57,132 nucleotides of DNA from Ignavibacteria bacterium (GTDB taxonomy: Bacteria > Bacteroidota > Ignavibacteria > Kapaibacteriales > Kapaibacteriaceae), in NCBI GenBank assembly GCA_016191145.1, contig JACPPD010000007.1, forward strand, positions 155,158 to 212,289, written 5' to 3'. Below, piece after piece: positions 43,127 to 52,079 of the stretch (positions within the stretch are counted from its first letter, which is position 1; each line of letters opens with the position of its first letter). The translations under genes were made by a program, and so were the position numbers. The notes under the pieces are model-generated. The model saw nothing but the letters and a program-made list of their open reading frames with translations. It made no database searches and was not told the DNA's origin.

Positions 43127-45034
43127 ATGAATAGATTGCTATTCGTTGTTCTCTTGTTGGTGACAACTGCAATAACGAGATTACATGCAACCGACTTTGT
43201 AGCAAAGCAACTAAAGGTTCTGCCGATATCTGTTGGTGTCTACCAGCTTATTCTGGTTGTTCGCAACGACAATGTGCTGGCAGATGCATTTGCTGTCAGG
43301 TGGGAGATTTATTTAGGTACCAATGCAACCGGTCCTAAGGTGTTCGATTATACACAAGATGAGCCCACGCTTCAGCCGTATACCGATCGTGACGTAACGT
43401 CGGCAGAAAACTTCACAGCAACGACTGCGGGCTCTCACTACGTTCGCGGCACGGTTGTTTATGGCAGTGAAATCGATCCATCCGACAATATAACGTCACT
43501 GATTTTCGAGGCCATTGTTCCCGGCTGCGAGGCTGGTGAGACGTGGCGTGCAGGTCCTGCGATGACGATTGTATCTTCGTTTAAAATCTGGCCAGACACG
43601 CCAATGGTTGGTGATAAGTTACGTCCGGCCGACGTAATCGGAATTTCAGCCTTAGTTACGGATGCCGACTTGCTTGAACAATCTTGTGGCTGTTTGGATG
43701 AAGACACGTCGGTTGTTCGCGGGCCATATCCCGACGAAGTTTCCTACGAATGGACTCTCGAAGGTCCTGGCACCCTGATTCAGCCTCCCTCGGGTAGCAA
43801 GAACACCGTCATGTACCAATTGCCTGTTTGTCCTCCTTCGGAATTCTTTTCAGCAACAGTTCGGCTGCGGGTGACGAATGCAGGGGGCAAGGCACGCGAT
43901 GAAGAAGTGTCGGGTTCGGTTTCCTTTAGCGTGTCGACTGCACGTATTTACTCTGCGGATTTTACGCCAACGTGGGATGCATATACGTACGATGTTTCGC
44001 CCTCCTACAACCATCTTGTGCCAAAATCTGACGGTGTAGTGGAAACAGCATCAGGAAATGCATGCACACCTCTTGAACCAATTTGGGAGAAAGGGCCCGC
44101 CATATCTGTTAATGGTGGAATCAGAAAATCATCGGCGCCGTTACTGTGTCCTGAGTATCTCACTCTTCTATCTGTTAGTGCAAGCGATATTGACAAATAC
44201 AAACTTGTATGCGGATCCACGCCAACAACTTGTTCACCGAGCGATACTCTTTCTAACACAAGCAATGATGGCCTTACATATTCCTGGTCTATTATAGGAG
44301 GCGCTGGCGAATTACCGATTCCTTCAACTGGTTCATCCATTGTTGTACGCCGCTCAGCATCTAAACCAACCATTGTTCAGTGCATCATCAATGATGGGGG
44401 GTTACAGGCAAACGACGATCCTGTAACTGTTATCGATACCCTGCCCCCGGTTGGGAAGCCAAAGGCTTTTGTCGGGCTGGGAGATGACGAAGGTACAAGC
44501 GTTTCAAAACTTGCAGGCAGTGTTTGGGATACCTGGAAGGAGATATTGGGAGGGACATCTTCTGGTGAGGAGTTGTATGGAGGCAGATCCGGCGCTTTGA
44601 AAAGTGCATACGAGTCGTTGGTATCAAAACTTACAAATGCAGGGTATGATGTAATTGGAGATGATTCTCTCGTTGTAACTGAGTTTCAAGCGATAGTAGA
44701 AAACCCGTGTATTAAGACATTTGCCTTTGTTGGTCATGGAGCATCGGGGAAAATAAATATGGCTCGAATGTTTATCGCCGGATCGTGGAATACTCCACAG
44801 CGAGGTGGTGAGCATGTAAAGGGTATTTCACAAACAGCCTTCAACTGCGACAGACATCCCTTTTGGCGCGATCTTGTTCTGCTAGCCTGCGAAACAATGC
44901 AAGGTTCGTGGGGGAGCGTACAGGTGTATGGAAGAAGTCATGGTTACACTACAACGAAGAGCTTTGCCAAGCTCAGATGGTGGGCGTATTGGTCGTACGA
45001 CCCACTTCCGCCAATTATTCTCACTGTAGACTAG
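43127..45034 (+). CDS. Secreted Ig-like protein with C-terminal caspase-like (clan CD) domain, putative
   Basis: 635 residues with signal peptide (residues 1-20, MNRLLFVVLLLVTTAITRLH). The N-terminal part is CARDB/Ig-like (about 25-130); two PKD/Ig-like domains follow (YEWTLEGPGTLIQPPSGSK; YSWSIIGGAGELPIPSTG). The C-terminal ~170 residues hold LVSKLTNAGYDVIG, TFAFVGHGASGKIN (His537) and DLVLLACETMQGSWG (Cys588). A GHG after a beta-strand, then ACE/T after the next strand about 50 residues on, is the His/Cys dyad layout of clan CD peptidases (caspase, CHAT, gingipain). No known family is matched end to end. There is no clear T9SS tail. It lies 9 bp before the YCF48/T9SS gene. Confidence 0.7.
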   Translation: MNRLLFVVLLLVTTAITRLHATDFVAKQLKVLPISVGVYQLILVVRNDNVLADAFAVRWEIYLGTNATGPKVFDYTQDEPTLQPYTDRDVTSAENFTATTAGSHYVRGTVVYGSEIDPSDNITSLIFEAIVPGCEAGETWRAGPAMTIVSSFKIWPDTPMVGDKLRPADVIGISALVTDADLLEQSCGCLDEDTSVVRGPYPDEVSYEWTLEGPGTLIQPPSGSKNTVMYQLPVCPPSEFFSATVRLRVTNAGGKARDEEVSGSVSFSVSTARIYSADFTPTWDAYTYDVSPSYNHLVPKSDGVVETASGNACTPLEPIWEKGPAISVNGGIRKSSAPLLCPEYLTLLSVSASDIDKYKLVCGSTPTTCSPSDTLSNTSNDGLTYSWSIIGGAGELPIPSTGSSIVVRRSASKPTIVQCIINDGGLQANDDPVTVIDTLPPVGKPKAFVGLGDDEGTSVSKLAGSVWDTWKEILGGTSSGEELYGGRSGALKSAYESLVSKLTNAGYDVIGDDSLVVTEFQAIVENPCIKTFAFVGHGASGKINMARMFIAGSWNTPQRGGEHVKGISQTAFNCDRHPFWRDLVLLACETMQGSWGSVQVYGRSHGYTTTKSFAKLRWWAYWSYDPLPPIILTVD

Positions 45035-45043
45035 GGTGGTAAC

Positions 45044-47107
45044 ATGAAAACACTAATTGTAACGATTGCAAATATCCTAGCCGTAGCAAGCGCATTGTCG
45101 CAACAATACGTCAGCAGGATAGACAATTACTCATTCGGAGGATATACAATCACCGATGTGGAATACAATGCCCCCTACCTGTTTATTTGTGGGGACCAGG
45201 CAACCATAATGTATTCGGAATTGACGAATCCAGATTTCAAGAAAGCCTTCACCGATGTTGGCGACTCCGTTCTCCTTAACGATATTGAATTTGGTCCAGC
45301 ATCAATGGGGCTGTGCGTTGGGTCTGACGGAACCATTTTGCGATCGTCCAACGGAGGTCAAACGTGGGCAGGTATTTCAACTGGAACGTTCGAACATTTC
45401 TATGGGGTCGCTATCAGCCCATCCGGCAACGATGCTATTTGCGTTGGCACTGGCGGTATTGCAATGAAATCTGGCGATGGAGGGGCGACTTGGCAGACAA
45501 CAAATACAGGAACTAAATTGACATTATATGATGTTACTATCCTGCCCGGTGGGGCATTCCTGGCCGTTGGTGAGGGCGGTTACATTGCCACGCTTGCTTC
45601 TGGATCTTCGACTTGGCAGGTGCGTTCAGGGTCTTCGAGCAGGACATTTTACTCTTGCCTTTTTACTAGTGCTCAGAACGGCTGGGTTGGAATTAACGGA
45701 GGTATCCTTCGTACCGAGGATGGTGGAGTTACGTGGACTCAACAGTTATCGGGCGTTTACGGGTCGATCATGAATATAGATCGAGATGCCAACACACTTG
45801 TTGCCGCGGGTTCTGCGTATGGAACAATAGGCGTTTCGCAGGATGGTTCCACCTGGCAGCAGGTTTATGTTGGCGACACAGTAGCTACAAAAGGAGTTTT
45901 ATATTCCTCCGTCATCAGTGCCGCTGTTGTTACCGGTGAGGATGGAATGGTGAGGGTCTTAGAACTTGGACCAGCATTGATTTCTGAGATTGGCGCATAC
46001 AATGCCCCTTTCTATTTCGACCACTTAAAACTTGGCGATGGAACATTGTGGTGTGTTGGCTCTAATGGAGCCGTGCATTCACGCTCGAGCGCGGGTGAAT
46101 GGATAAAGCATACTACAGGGAGTACGGCATTGCTGACGGGTATCGCTTCTAATATTGATGGCAGCATCTTGTGCGTCAGCGGTGCAGATGGCGTTGTACT
46201 GCGTTCATCAGATGGTGGTTCAACGTGGAATTCAATTTCTTTACCAAACCAAACTCCGCTTTCTTCCATTTCGTTCAATGGTTCGTTCTGGGCCGCTGGT
46301 AGAGAGAAGGTCTATGTGTCTTCCGATGGTTCTTCGTGGTCGCAGGCGGGATCGGTTACAGGTACAAGGTTGCTTGACGTTGAAGCAGTCAGCTCAAATG
46401 AAGCATACGTCTGCGGCACTGGTGGTATAATATCTAGGACTACAGACGGCGGCAGCACGTGGACGCTGCTTACAACTAATGTTACTTCAACCTTTATGGA
46501 TGGTGACATCGATGCATCTGGTATCGGACTATTTGTTGGGCAATTCGGCTTAGGCTTGCTTACCACCGACGGAGGCAGCACGTTCTTGCCTCTTACCATT
46601 CCCGAGAGTTCCATCATGATTACTGCAGTCGATGCCGACGCATCAACTGGTCGTGCTGCAATAACAACCATAAGTGGTAAAATTATTTACCGTGCCAGTC
46701 CCACTTCGCAATGGGCGGTATTCGACGGTGCAACCCAATTCTCTGACGTTGCTCTAACCGCCGATGAGATAACGGCTGTAGGTGAAGGGGGCACTGTAAT
46801 ACGCGTTCCACTATCGGCAGTATCTGTCGAAGAAGCGCCATTGCAGCACGCCCTCCTCATAACTCCCAATCCTGCAAACGAATCCATCGAAGTAATTCTA
46901 GATGAAGCAGAGAAGGCGCGAAATGACGGATACCAATTGGTTGTAACATCAATTGAAGGAAAGGTAGTAAAGAAAAATAGATTTGAGCCCGGGCGAAGCA
47001 GGTTAACTTTTGATGTGAGCCGATTGCCGATTGGAGTGTATTCAATCTCAGCATTTGATAAGGAAGGCATACCGATTGGCAGTGGACTAGTAACGCTGTC
47101 ACGATAA
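45044..47107 (+). CDS. YCF48/BNR-type propeller protein with T9SS sorting domain
   Basis: 687 residues with a signal peptide (MKTLIVTIANILAVASALSQ). The middle is a series of repeats of the kind SSDGGSTWNSIS and SNGGQTWAGIS, typical of YCF48 (photosystem II assembly-like) and BNR propellers; at least eight repeats are visible. The C-terminal ~85 residues (LITPNPANESIEVILD, YQLVVTSIEGKVV, LPIGVYSISAF) are a type A T9SS sorting domain. The protein should be exported and attached to the surface. The start lies 9 bp after the caspase-like gene, so they are co-transcribed and may be partners. Confidence 0.87.
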   Translation: MKTLIVTIANILAVASALSQQYVSRIDNYSFGGYTITDVEYNAPYLFICGDQATIMYSELTNPDFKKAFTDVGDSVLLNDIEFGPASMGLCVGSDGTILRSSNGGQTWAGISTGTFEHFYGVAISPSGNDAICVGTGGIAMKSGDGGATWQTTNTGTKLTLYDVTILPGGAFLAVGEGGYIATLASGSSTWQVRSGSSSRTFYSCLFTSAQNGWVGINGGILRTEDGGVTWTQQLSGVYGSIMNIDRDANTLVAAGSAYGTIGVSQDGSTWQQVYVGDTVATKGVLYSSVISAAVVTGEDGMVRVLELGPALISEIGAYNAPFYFDHLKLGDGTLWCVGSNGAVHSRSSAGEWIKHTTGSTALLTGIASNIDGSILCVSGADGVVLRSSDGGSTWNSISLPNQTPLSSISFNGSFWAAGREKVYVSSDGSSWSQAGSVTGTRLLDVEAVSSNEAYVCGTGGIISRTTDGGSTWTLLTTNVTSTFMDGDIDASGIGLFVGQFGLGLLTTDGGSTFLPLTIPESSIMITAVDADASTGRAAITTISGKIIYRASPTSQWAVFDGATQFSDVALTADEITAVGEGGTVIRVPLSAVSVEEAPLQHALLITPNPANESIEVILDEAEKARNDGYQLVVTSIEGKVVKKNRFEPGRSRLTFDVSRLPIGVYSISAFDKEGIPIGSGLVTLSR

Positions 47108-47162
47108 CGATCTTGGATTCTTGTAAGCAGCAGAAAGGACTGAGCAATAGGGCAGCAGAGAC

Positions 47163-47525
47163 TTACTCGAGTACACCTGCATCAAGAGCCCCCCTAGCGT
47201 AGGCAGCGTCTGGCGGAATGAGCTGCCAGATTCGGGCTTCAAGGCGTTTTGAGGCCTGTGGTTTTATTCGAGTGAAATACATTTTAGCATCGCTGGCAAC
47301 TTCAATACTATCGGCATTGTAGAACCTCACACGAACAACAGGATCTACAAGCGTTTTCTTTGTTCCATTCTTCACAGTTACCGTAACAACTGCATCCTCG
47401 CCCCTTCTCATCCAAGACACACTGCAGCTACATTGTTTTAACATCGTGGAAGTATCCTGAGCCATAAGCAAGTCAAGTCCGGCGCAGATGAACAGGAAGA
47501 CCATGAGATGACGGAATAGCATCAT
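47163..47525 (-). CDS. Small exported protein of unknown function
   Basis: 120 residues from the ATG at 47525, which begins a signal peptide (MMLFRHLMVFLFICAGLDLLMAQ). The frame is open upstream to 47720 but overlaps the next gene. The mature part is a single beta-rich domain (CSCSVSWMRRGEDAVVTVTVKNGTKKTLVDPVVRVRFYNADSIEVASDAKMYF) that looks like an Ig-like or CARDB-like fold. I recognise no family. It lies 2 bp after the barrel-like gene and is probably co-transcribed with it. Confidence 0.65.
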   Translation of the reverse strand: MMLFRHLMVFLFICAGLDLLMAQDTSTMLKQCSCSVSWMRRGEDAVVTVTVKNGTKKTLVDPVVRVRFYNADSIEVASDAKMYFTRIKPQASKRLEARIWQLIPPDAAYARGALDAGVLE

Positions 47526-47527
47526 AC

Positions 47528-47956
47528 TTACAAGATATATCGAATACCAATGGCACCAGCAAAGTAAAACGCCGATTTGTTTATGATCTGCAATCCTGGA
47601 GCGAGTTGTCCAAAGACTTCTATTCTTTCTGCCGGGAACCACTGTAATCCAACGGGTACACGTGCCGCAAGTAGGAATGGATCTCCAATGCCGAGATCGA
47701 CGCCGGGACCAAGGTACCAATCAAGATGCTCTGCAAGATTTTCTTTGAGAAGCCACACGTCGACCGTTGTATGCAGATATCCACTATTTCCAAACCTCCA
47801 CGCGGCACCAATCGGAATATTATCAAATCTTAGTGACATGCCCACCGTTCCGGGATGTCCGAATTGAATGCCAATCCCCGTATCAGCATACATCTGATAG
47901 GGGGCAAGCAGCGAAACGAAGACTACGAGCGACAGCAAAAGAGTTTTCATGGACAT
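47528..47956 (-). CDS. Small outer-membrane barrel-like protein of unknown function
   Basis: 142 residues with signal peptide (MSMKTLLLSLVVFVSLLAPYQMYA). The start at 47956 has GAGG 5 bases upstream. The mature part shows amphipathic strands with Gly/aromatic pattern (GIGIQFGHPGTVGMSLRFDNIPIGAAWRFGN, WYLGPGVDLGIGDPFLLAARVPVGLQWFP) and a final AGAIGIRYIL. This suits a small 8-strand barrel such as OmpA-N or DUF3996-type proteins. No closer assignment. tRNA-Arg(TCG) lies upstream on the same strand. Confidence 0.65.
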   Translation of the reverse strand: MSMKTLLLSLVVFVSLLAPYQMYADTGIGIQFGHPGTVGMSLRFDNIPIGAAWRFGNSGYLHTTVDVWLLKENLAEHLDWYLGPGVDLGIGDPFLLAARVPVGLQWFPAERIEVFGQLAPGLQIINKSAFYFAGAIGIRYIL

Positions 47957-47997
47957 CGGTGCCTCAGAAATATAAAGGTAAAATCATTTAGTAACTG

Positions 47998-48071
47998 CGG
48001 ACCCATAGGGATTCGAACCCCAAACCTGCTGATCCGAAGTCAGCTGCTCTGTCCAGTTGAGCTATGGGTCC
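47998..48071 (-). tRNA. tRNA-Arg (anticodon TCG)
   Basis: 74-nt cloverleaf on the minus strand: acceptor GGACCCA/TGGGTCC, D-arm starting TAGCTCAACTGG, anticodon stem GCTGA/TCAGC with loop CTTCGGA (TCG), T-arm with loop TTCGAAT. Discriminator G; no CCA encoded. It reads CGA codons. Confidence 0.95.
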
Positions 48072-48116
48072 GGCACAGAGTCTCAAAAATACATCCTATG
48101 CCAATCCATTCAACCA

Positions 48117-48604
48117 TCATATTCGCAAGGAATAAAAGTATCCTGACGATATCTGAAGTACAGCGTTAAATGGTTTATCTGAGCGGGCAAACGATCTGCT
48201 GAACGACTCCGAACACTTGCCCCCTACATCGCTCCAAACGTTATCAGTTACTGAACCGGTAATAGCGTTGTATGTATTTGCTGTTCCACCTCTCTCAAGA
48301 ACCAGGACGATATACGTCTGGTCGAGAACCTGGCTCGTTCCCGTAGCTGCAGTTATCTTAACTATTGTTAGAAAGAATTTGTCACCCGATGTTGCAGAGG
48401 TTCCCAACATGACAATTATTCCTCTACCCGAAGAATCGAACGCCACCGAAGCGGAGTCGTAGTCATAAGCTGAATATTTTTCGTAATTGCTCCCCTCGCC
48501 ATTAGCAACAAAGGAGTTTTCCTGTACCGACCCATTTGGAAAGGTGGGATTGTTTTTTATGCAGCCAATGTACCAGGTGCAATGCTAAGAATAGCAAATA
48601 ACAA
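48117..48604 (-). pseudogene. Frameshifted gene for a small exported protein
   Basis: The frame ending at 48117 is open back to a TAG at 48585, about 155 codons (WYIGCIKNNPTFPNGSVQENSF...SVAFDSSGRGI...FYSLRI), but has no ATG; the first usable start is a GTG at 48446. In another frame immediately upstream is a signal-like run (LLFAILSIAPGTLAA, from a TTG at 48604). It ends in a stop beside a run of six A. A shift there would join signal and mature parts. Either this is a frameshifted pseudogene, or the short GTG-started form (109 residues) is made. No family was recognised. Confidence 0.5.
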
Positions 48605-48691
48605 TCACAGTACCATAACACATTTCCAGTACAATGGCAAAATATTCAAACCAATTGCTTCCAGAAATGTTTCTCGCAGAGAATCTCTTTA

Positions 48692-49078
48692 TCAGAGTTT
48701 CTCGATAACGGATTTTAATGCTTCGCGAACTTCGTTTCCCAGTTCTTCCAGATTGGGATTATTCACGCTCTGCATGCTGGCTACAGGGTCGACAGCCGAT
48801 ACATCCGTTGTGCCATTACCTGCATCCTCCACAACAACATTACATGGCAGAAATACTCCAATCTTATCTTCCGTCTGCAATGCACGGTATGCATAATTCG
48901 GATTACAAGCGCCAAGAATCCTGTATTCCTTGAAATCAACATCAAGCTTCGATTTCAGCGTTTCCTTGACGTTAATTTCAGTCAGAATCCCAAAACCGAC
49001 AAGTTTCAACTCTTCTGTTACCCGAGCGACCGCTGCGTCGATTCCAACATTCAGCGTCTTAGTAAAGTAGTACATCAT
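48692..49078 (-). CDS. DUF302 family protein
   Basis: 128-residue cytoplasmic protein from the ATG at 49078 (MMYYFTKTLNVGIDAAVARVTEELKLVGFGILTEINVKETLKSKL). The DUF302 pattern continues with YRILGACNPNYAYRALQTEDKIGVFLPCNVVV and SVNNPNLEELGNEVREALKSVIEKL. The family is a small alpha/beta fold with a conserved Cys/Asn (ILGACNP) and no settled function; some members occur with metal or sulfur genes. The frame extends upstream to 49171 without family residues. An inverted-repeat operator candidate lies 55-80 bp upstream. Confidence 0.88.
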   Translation of the reverse strand: MMYYFTKTLNVGIDAAVARVTEELKLVGFGILTEINVKETLKSKLDVDFKEYRILGACNPNYAYRALQTEDKIGVFLPCNVVVEDAGNGTTDVSAVDPVASMQSVNNPNLEELGNEVREALKSVIEKL

Positions 49079-49132
49079 GCACAAAAATACACTGAAGTTA
49101 AACGCTGCCTGTAATGGGAAAATTGAACACAA

Positions 49133-49158
49133 TACAGGTTCTCGATTTTGAACCTGTA
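49133..49158. promoter_or_regulatory. Operator-like inverted repeat upstream of the DUF302 gene
   Basis: TACAGGTTC (49133-49141) and GAACCTGTA (49150-49158) are exact complements around an 8-base spacer. The site lies 55-80 bp before the DUF302 start and no coding region overlaps it. A dimeric repressor or activator site is the likely reading; the regulator is unknown. Confidence 0.5.
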
Positions 49159-49422
49159 CGACGTCAAGCATGGCGCTTTACCAAACACAGATTAAATAGA
49201 ACCGATCCAACTCAACGCTCGGAGATACGACATTCATCGAATCCGAACGTGAGCGTGTTCACAATAAATAATCGTCTTAGTATTTTCGGTTTTTCAATTA
49301 GGGTAGATCACATCGTATAGGGGGGGGACCTTGTGAAAAGCCCGAGTGCGCTTCAATATTATCATTGCTTTTTTGCAAAACATGGAAGAATTGACCGATG
49401 CCAATTGGAATAATTGTGCATG

Positions 49423-49584
49423 GTGATCATGCTGTGCATTTATTCAGAGCGCGACAACCGACAATTCTGGAGCGGAAAAGTAGGGCTAGACAAAGCTTTA
49501 GCCAAGATAGAAAAAAATATCGATAATTATAATCGACGTCGTCTGCATTCACCTCTCAGGCACACTACACCAGATGCATTCTAA
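49423..49584 (+). pseudogene. C-terminal fragment of an IS3-type transposase
   Basis: The frame ending at the TAA 49582-49584 encodes ...FWSGKVGLDKALAKIEKNIDNYN then RRRLHSPLRHTTPDAF. The YN-RRxHSxLxxxTPxxF tail is the classic end of the IS3 integrase core. No start and no DDE residues upstream. It is a relic. Confidence 0.75.
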
Positions 49585-49748
49585 TGTGCTGCATTTGTAA
49601 ACAGCGATTTAACAGAGATAGTGTCTGGTTTAGCGTACCTGGTACATTTTTCATAGAAGCTGCTGGATATTGAGCTTTAGAAAGTGCTGGTTATACATAC
49701 ACCCGAGAGGAAGGTGTTCGAGTAGTTTCAATTGATCTCCTTGGTCTA

Positions 49749-49958
49749 TTGGATTGCCGTAGGTTATTGCCTAATACAACAGGAGTACGAGACTGCAGGG
49801 CTCATGGGCGTAACAAAACATTTGCATACTTTCAACCGGGGAGACCTTTTCAAAATACATGCGCTGAAAGTTTTGTTGGCACAATTCGAAGAGAGTTCTT
49901 CTATGATGAAGACTTTGGTCACTGCTCGGGGCACATGTCATATCCAGTCAAAAGGTGA
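49749..49958 (+). pseudogene. Internal fragment of an IS3-type transposase
   Basis: In the frame from 49749 the run FAYFQPGRPFQNTCAESFVGTIRREFFYDED is the end of the IS3 integrase core (the Glu of the DDE triad in ESFxGxxRxEF). In intact elements it precedes the YNxRRxHS tail, but here it lies downstream of that tail, so the two relics come from different copies or from a rearrangement. The gene-like frame has no upstream catalytic Asp residues. Confidence 0.7.
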
Positions 49959-49997
49959 AAAATCTATCTGCTCAGGATAATGTAGACAGCTCGCAAA

Positions 49998-51839
49998 ATG
50001 ATATACGATTTCAATCTATCACGACGAAGAAGAGACACGGTTCGACCGTTATGTGTAGCAATTCTCGTTTGTCTGTCAATCGGTAGTTGTAGTACCACCG
50101 AGTTGACTAAACCAATTTGTGGAAAGCAATTGCGCTTAGCAGTTCTACGAGATTCGTTGTCATCAATATTTCAGAGCGGAGATCTTGGACGTTATAGTGA
50201 GACATTCTCGAATTATATATTTCAAACGCGGGAGGAAAAAGAGTTTATTGCACAAACGGATTACTTACTAAAAACTGATACTTCTCTATTCAGAGGAAGA
50301 CCAATACCTCAGGTAAATACCGACAATTCTGAAGAAACCAACCCCGTCTTAGACGGAAAAGAAAGACTCTATTTCACTCGATCTGGACCAACTACTCTCC
50401 TTGGTAGTGAGGATATATTTATTTGGAATAGGGAACCTGGAACAAATTCAGTAACCCCGCTCCCAAGGCCAATAAACGATGCTCATGAGAATTCGCTGCT
50501 GTTCTTGGATGGAGATACATTGTATGTATATGGACAATATGATAGTAGAAAACGATACTTCGTTACTTTAGGATCAATGCAGTTGACAATTCCAACTTTT
50601 ATCGTGAATCATCCCAATGGATTTCCCAGGTATTCGAATTATGTTTATGCTTATGATCCACTCGCTGATTTTCCATCGGCCGAATTATTGTTGTATTACC
50701 CTGTGTCAAAAATGTTGAATGAGCGAGAGTACAAGAGGATAGAATTGTTGAGCTCAGCCAGTGGCTCTTCAGATTCAAGGGGCGGCGTGTTCGTTTTCTG
50801 GCGAAATGAAATGAATAACTATCGTTACCAAAGGCAATTAGAAAGCCCCATCAATACTTCATATTGGGATTCGGACTTATTCTTTAGCAAGAACAAAAAA
50901 GTCGCCTTCATTTCTTCTGATAAAACCAGCAACGACTGTCTCGTCGGCAACAAGCTGTCGGCAAGGAAGTCCAATCCATATATCATGGCTGGGAATACCG
51001 ATTTGTTTTTGATTGACAGTGCTTGGATTGGAACCGACAGCCAGTACGTTTTCGACTATCCAATAAATACAGTGCTTTCCGAACGAACTCCAAGTCTGTC
51101 TTTTGGTGAAGACACGCTTTTCTTTGCTTCAAATGGTCTTCCGGGCTACGGCGGCTTTGACATCTATTACTGTGTAAAGGTGCGGGATAGTTCGTTTAAA
51201 TACTGGACGAAGCCACGCAACCTAGGTCCGTTGGTCAATTCGAATGGTGATGAACTTTGGTTTCGCCAAAGTGACGATGGTCAATTTGTTTATTCTAGCA
51301 ATAAGGGTGGCACATTTGACATTTATGAAGCCATTACAGCAGATCGTTTTGTTCAATCTCATACAAAGCAGACCTGTGGCGATTGGCGTGAACACAAAGC
51401 ATACTTCAAACGAGAAGAGGACAGGACTGAGACACTTCACATTATGTATGAGGAATTTCTCGATACGGCAGACAGTGTGAGGTCGCAACGGCAAATCAAT
51501 ATGCCGATTGATAGGACGTTTGACGCAGATTGTGTTGAGCAAAACGGGCTAACGGATAAAGAGATATTTCACAATTCATGTGCGTTGAAACAAGCAACAA
51601 GTTTATCTCACCAAACAACAGAAGTTTATATATCGGATTGCGAAACCGACAAGTCGATTATAAACTTGATTAGAATAATCTCTTCGGCTATTGAATTTGA
51701 TAAGGAGAGTAGGGTTATGATAGAGTTTTCAGATAATAGAAGAATAGATGCAGACTTGATCACTGATGTCTTAAGCAAGCACGGAATCAAATACGACATG
51801 ATGAAAGTTGATTTGGGACATCTGTTGATCAAATACTAA
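49998..51839 (+). CDS. PD40 beta-propeller lipoprotein, outer-membrane type
   Basis: 613 residues. A lipoprotein-like signal ends CLSIGSC (Cys at about 31). PD40/WD40-like blades are visible: NPVLDGKERLYFTRSG, TPSLSFGEDTLFFASNGLPGYGGFDIYYC and GDELWFRQSDDGQFVYSSNKGGTFDIYEA, the FASN..GYGGFDIY style of Bacteroidota OmpA/PD40 proteins. The C-terminal ~60 residues (LIRIISSAIEFDKESRVMIEFSDNRRIDADLITDVLSKHGIKYDMM) vaguely recall a degenerate OmpA-like domain. The gene is more AT-rich than its neighbours and follows IS3 debris, so transfer is possible. Function is unknown; gliding or T9SS accessory proteins share this architecture. Confidence 0.72.
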   Translation: MIYDFNLSRRRRDTVRPLCVAILVCLSIGSCSTTELTKPICGKQLRLAVLRDSLSSIFQSGDLGRYSETFSNYIFQTREEKEFIAQTDYLLKTDTSLFRGRPIPQVNTDNSEETNPVLDGKERLYFTRSGPTTLLGSEDIFIWNREPGTNSVTPLPRPINDAHENSLLFLDGDTLYVYGQYDSRKRYFVTLGSMQLTIPTFIVNHPNGFPRYSNYVYAYDPLADFPSAELLLYYPVSKMLNEREYKRIELLSSASGSSDSRGGVFVFWRNEMNNYRYQRQLESPINTSYWDSDLFFSKNKKVAFISSDKTSNDCLVGNKLSARKSNPYIMAGNTDLFLIDSAWIGTDSQYVFDYPINTVLSERTPSLSFGEDTLFFASNGLPGYGGFDIYYCVKVRDSSFKYWTKPRNLGPLVNSNGDELWFRQSDDGQFVYSSNKGGTFDIYEAITADRFVQSHTKQTCGDWREHKAYFKREEDRTETLHIMYEEFLDTADSVRSQRQINMPIDRTFDADCVEQNGLTDKEIFHNSCALKQATSLSHQTTEVYISDCETDKSIINLIRIISSAIEFDKESRVMIEFSDNRRIDADLITDVLSKHGIKYDMMKVDLGHLLIKY

Positions 51840-51989
51840 TAATATTGAGGAATTGGATTAAAGTTGCCTGGCAAGTTCCTTCTGTGATGGCAAATAATTG
51901 GAGTTATTGATGGAAGGGGGTAAGGTTCTCTGCGGTATTACGCGAAGTTCAGATCTGAAGTCACTGACTTGGTCATGGTGAGTAGGGTG

Positions 51990-52079
51990 GTATCGTCTAA
52001 GCCAGCCTCTCTGTTACTAAGCAAATTGACGAAATCGTTTTGCGCCATAACATACAAAAATGGTGAGATGAGCAACTAG
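51990..52079 (+). mobile_element. Solo relic of an IS66-type left end
   Basis: It begins GTATC, exactly as the IS66 terminus at 32610. It aligns with 32610-32700 over ~90 bp, with about 70% identity in the last 39 bases (GCGCCATAACATAC, then TGGTGAGATGAGCAA). It ends at the position of the tnpA start. No tnp reading frame follows. It is the trace of a second, related insertion, 33 bp upstream of tRNA-Arg(ACG). Confidence 0.7.

Larger units (their letters stand above)
49079..49997. other. 919-bp region without intact genes, holding decayed IS3 pieces
   Basis: Between the DUF302 start and the PD40 gene I see an inverted repeat (49133-49158), a run of eight G (about 49320) and two transposase fragments (listed separately). 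AT content rises from about 49330 on. No full-length gene is present. Confidence 0.8.
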
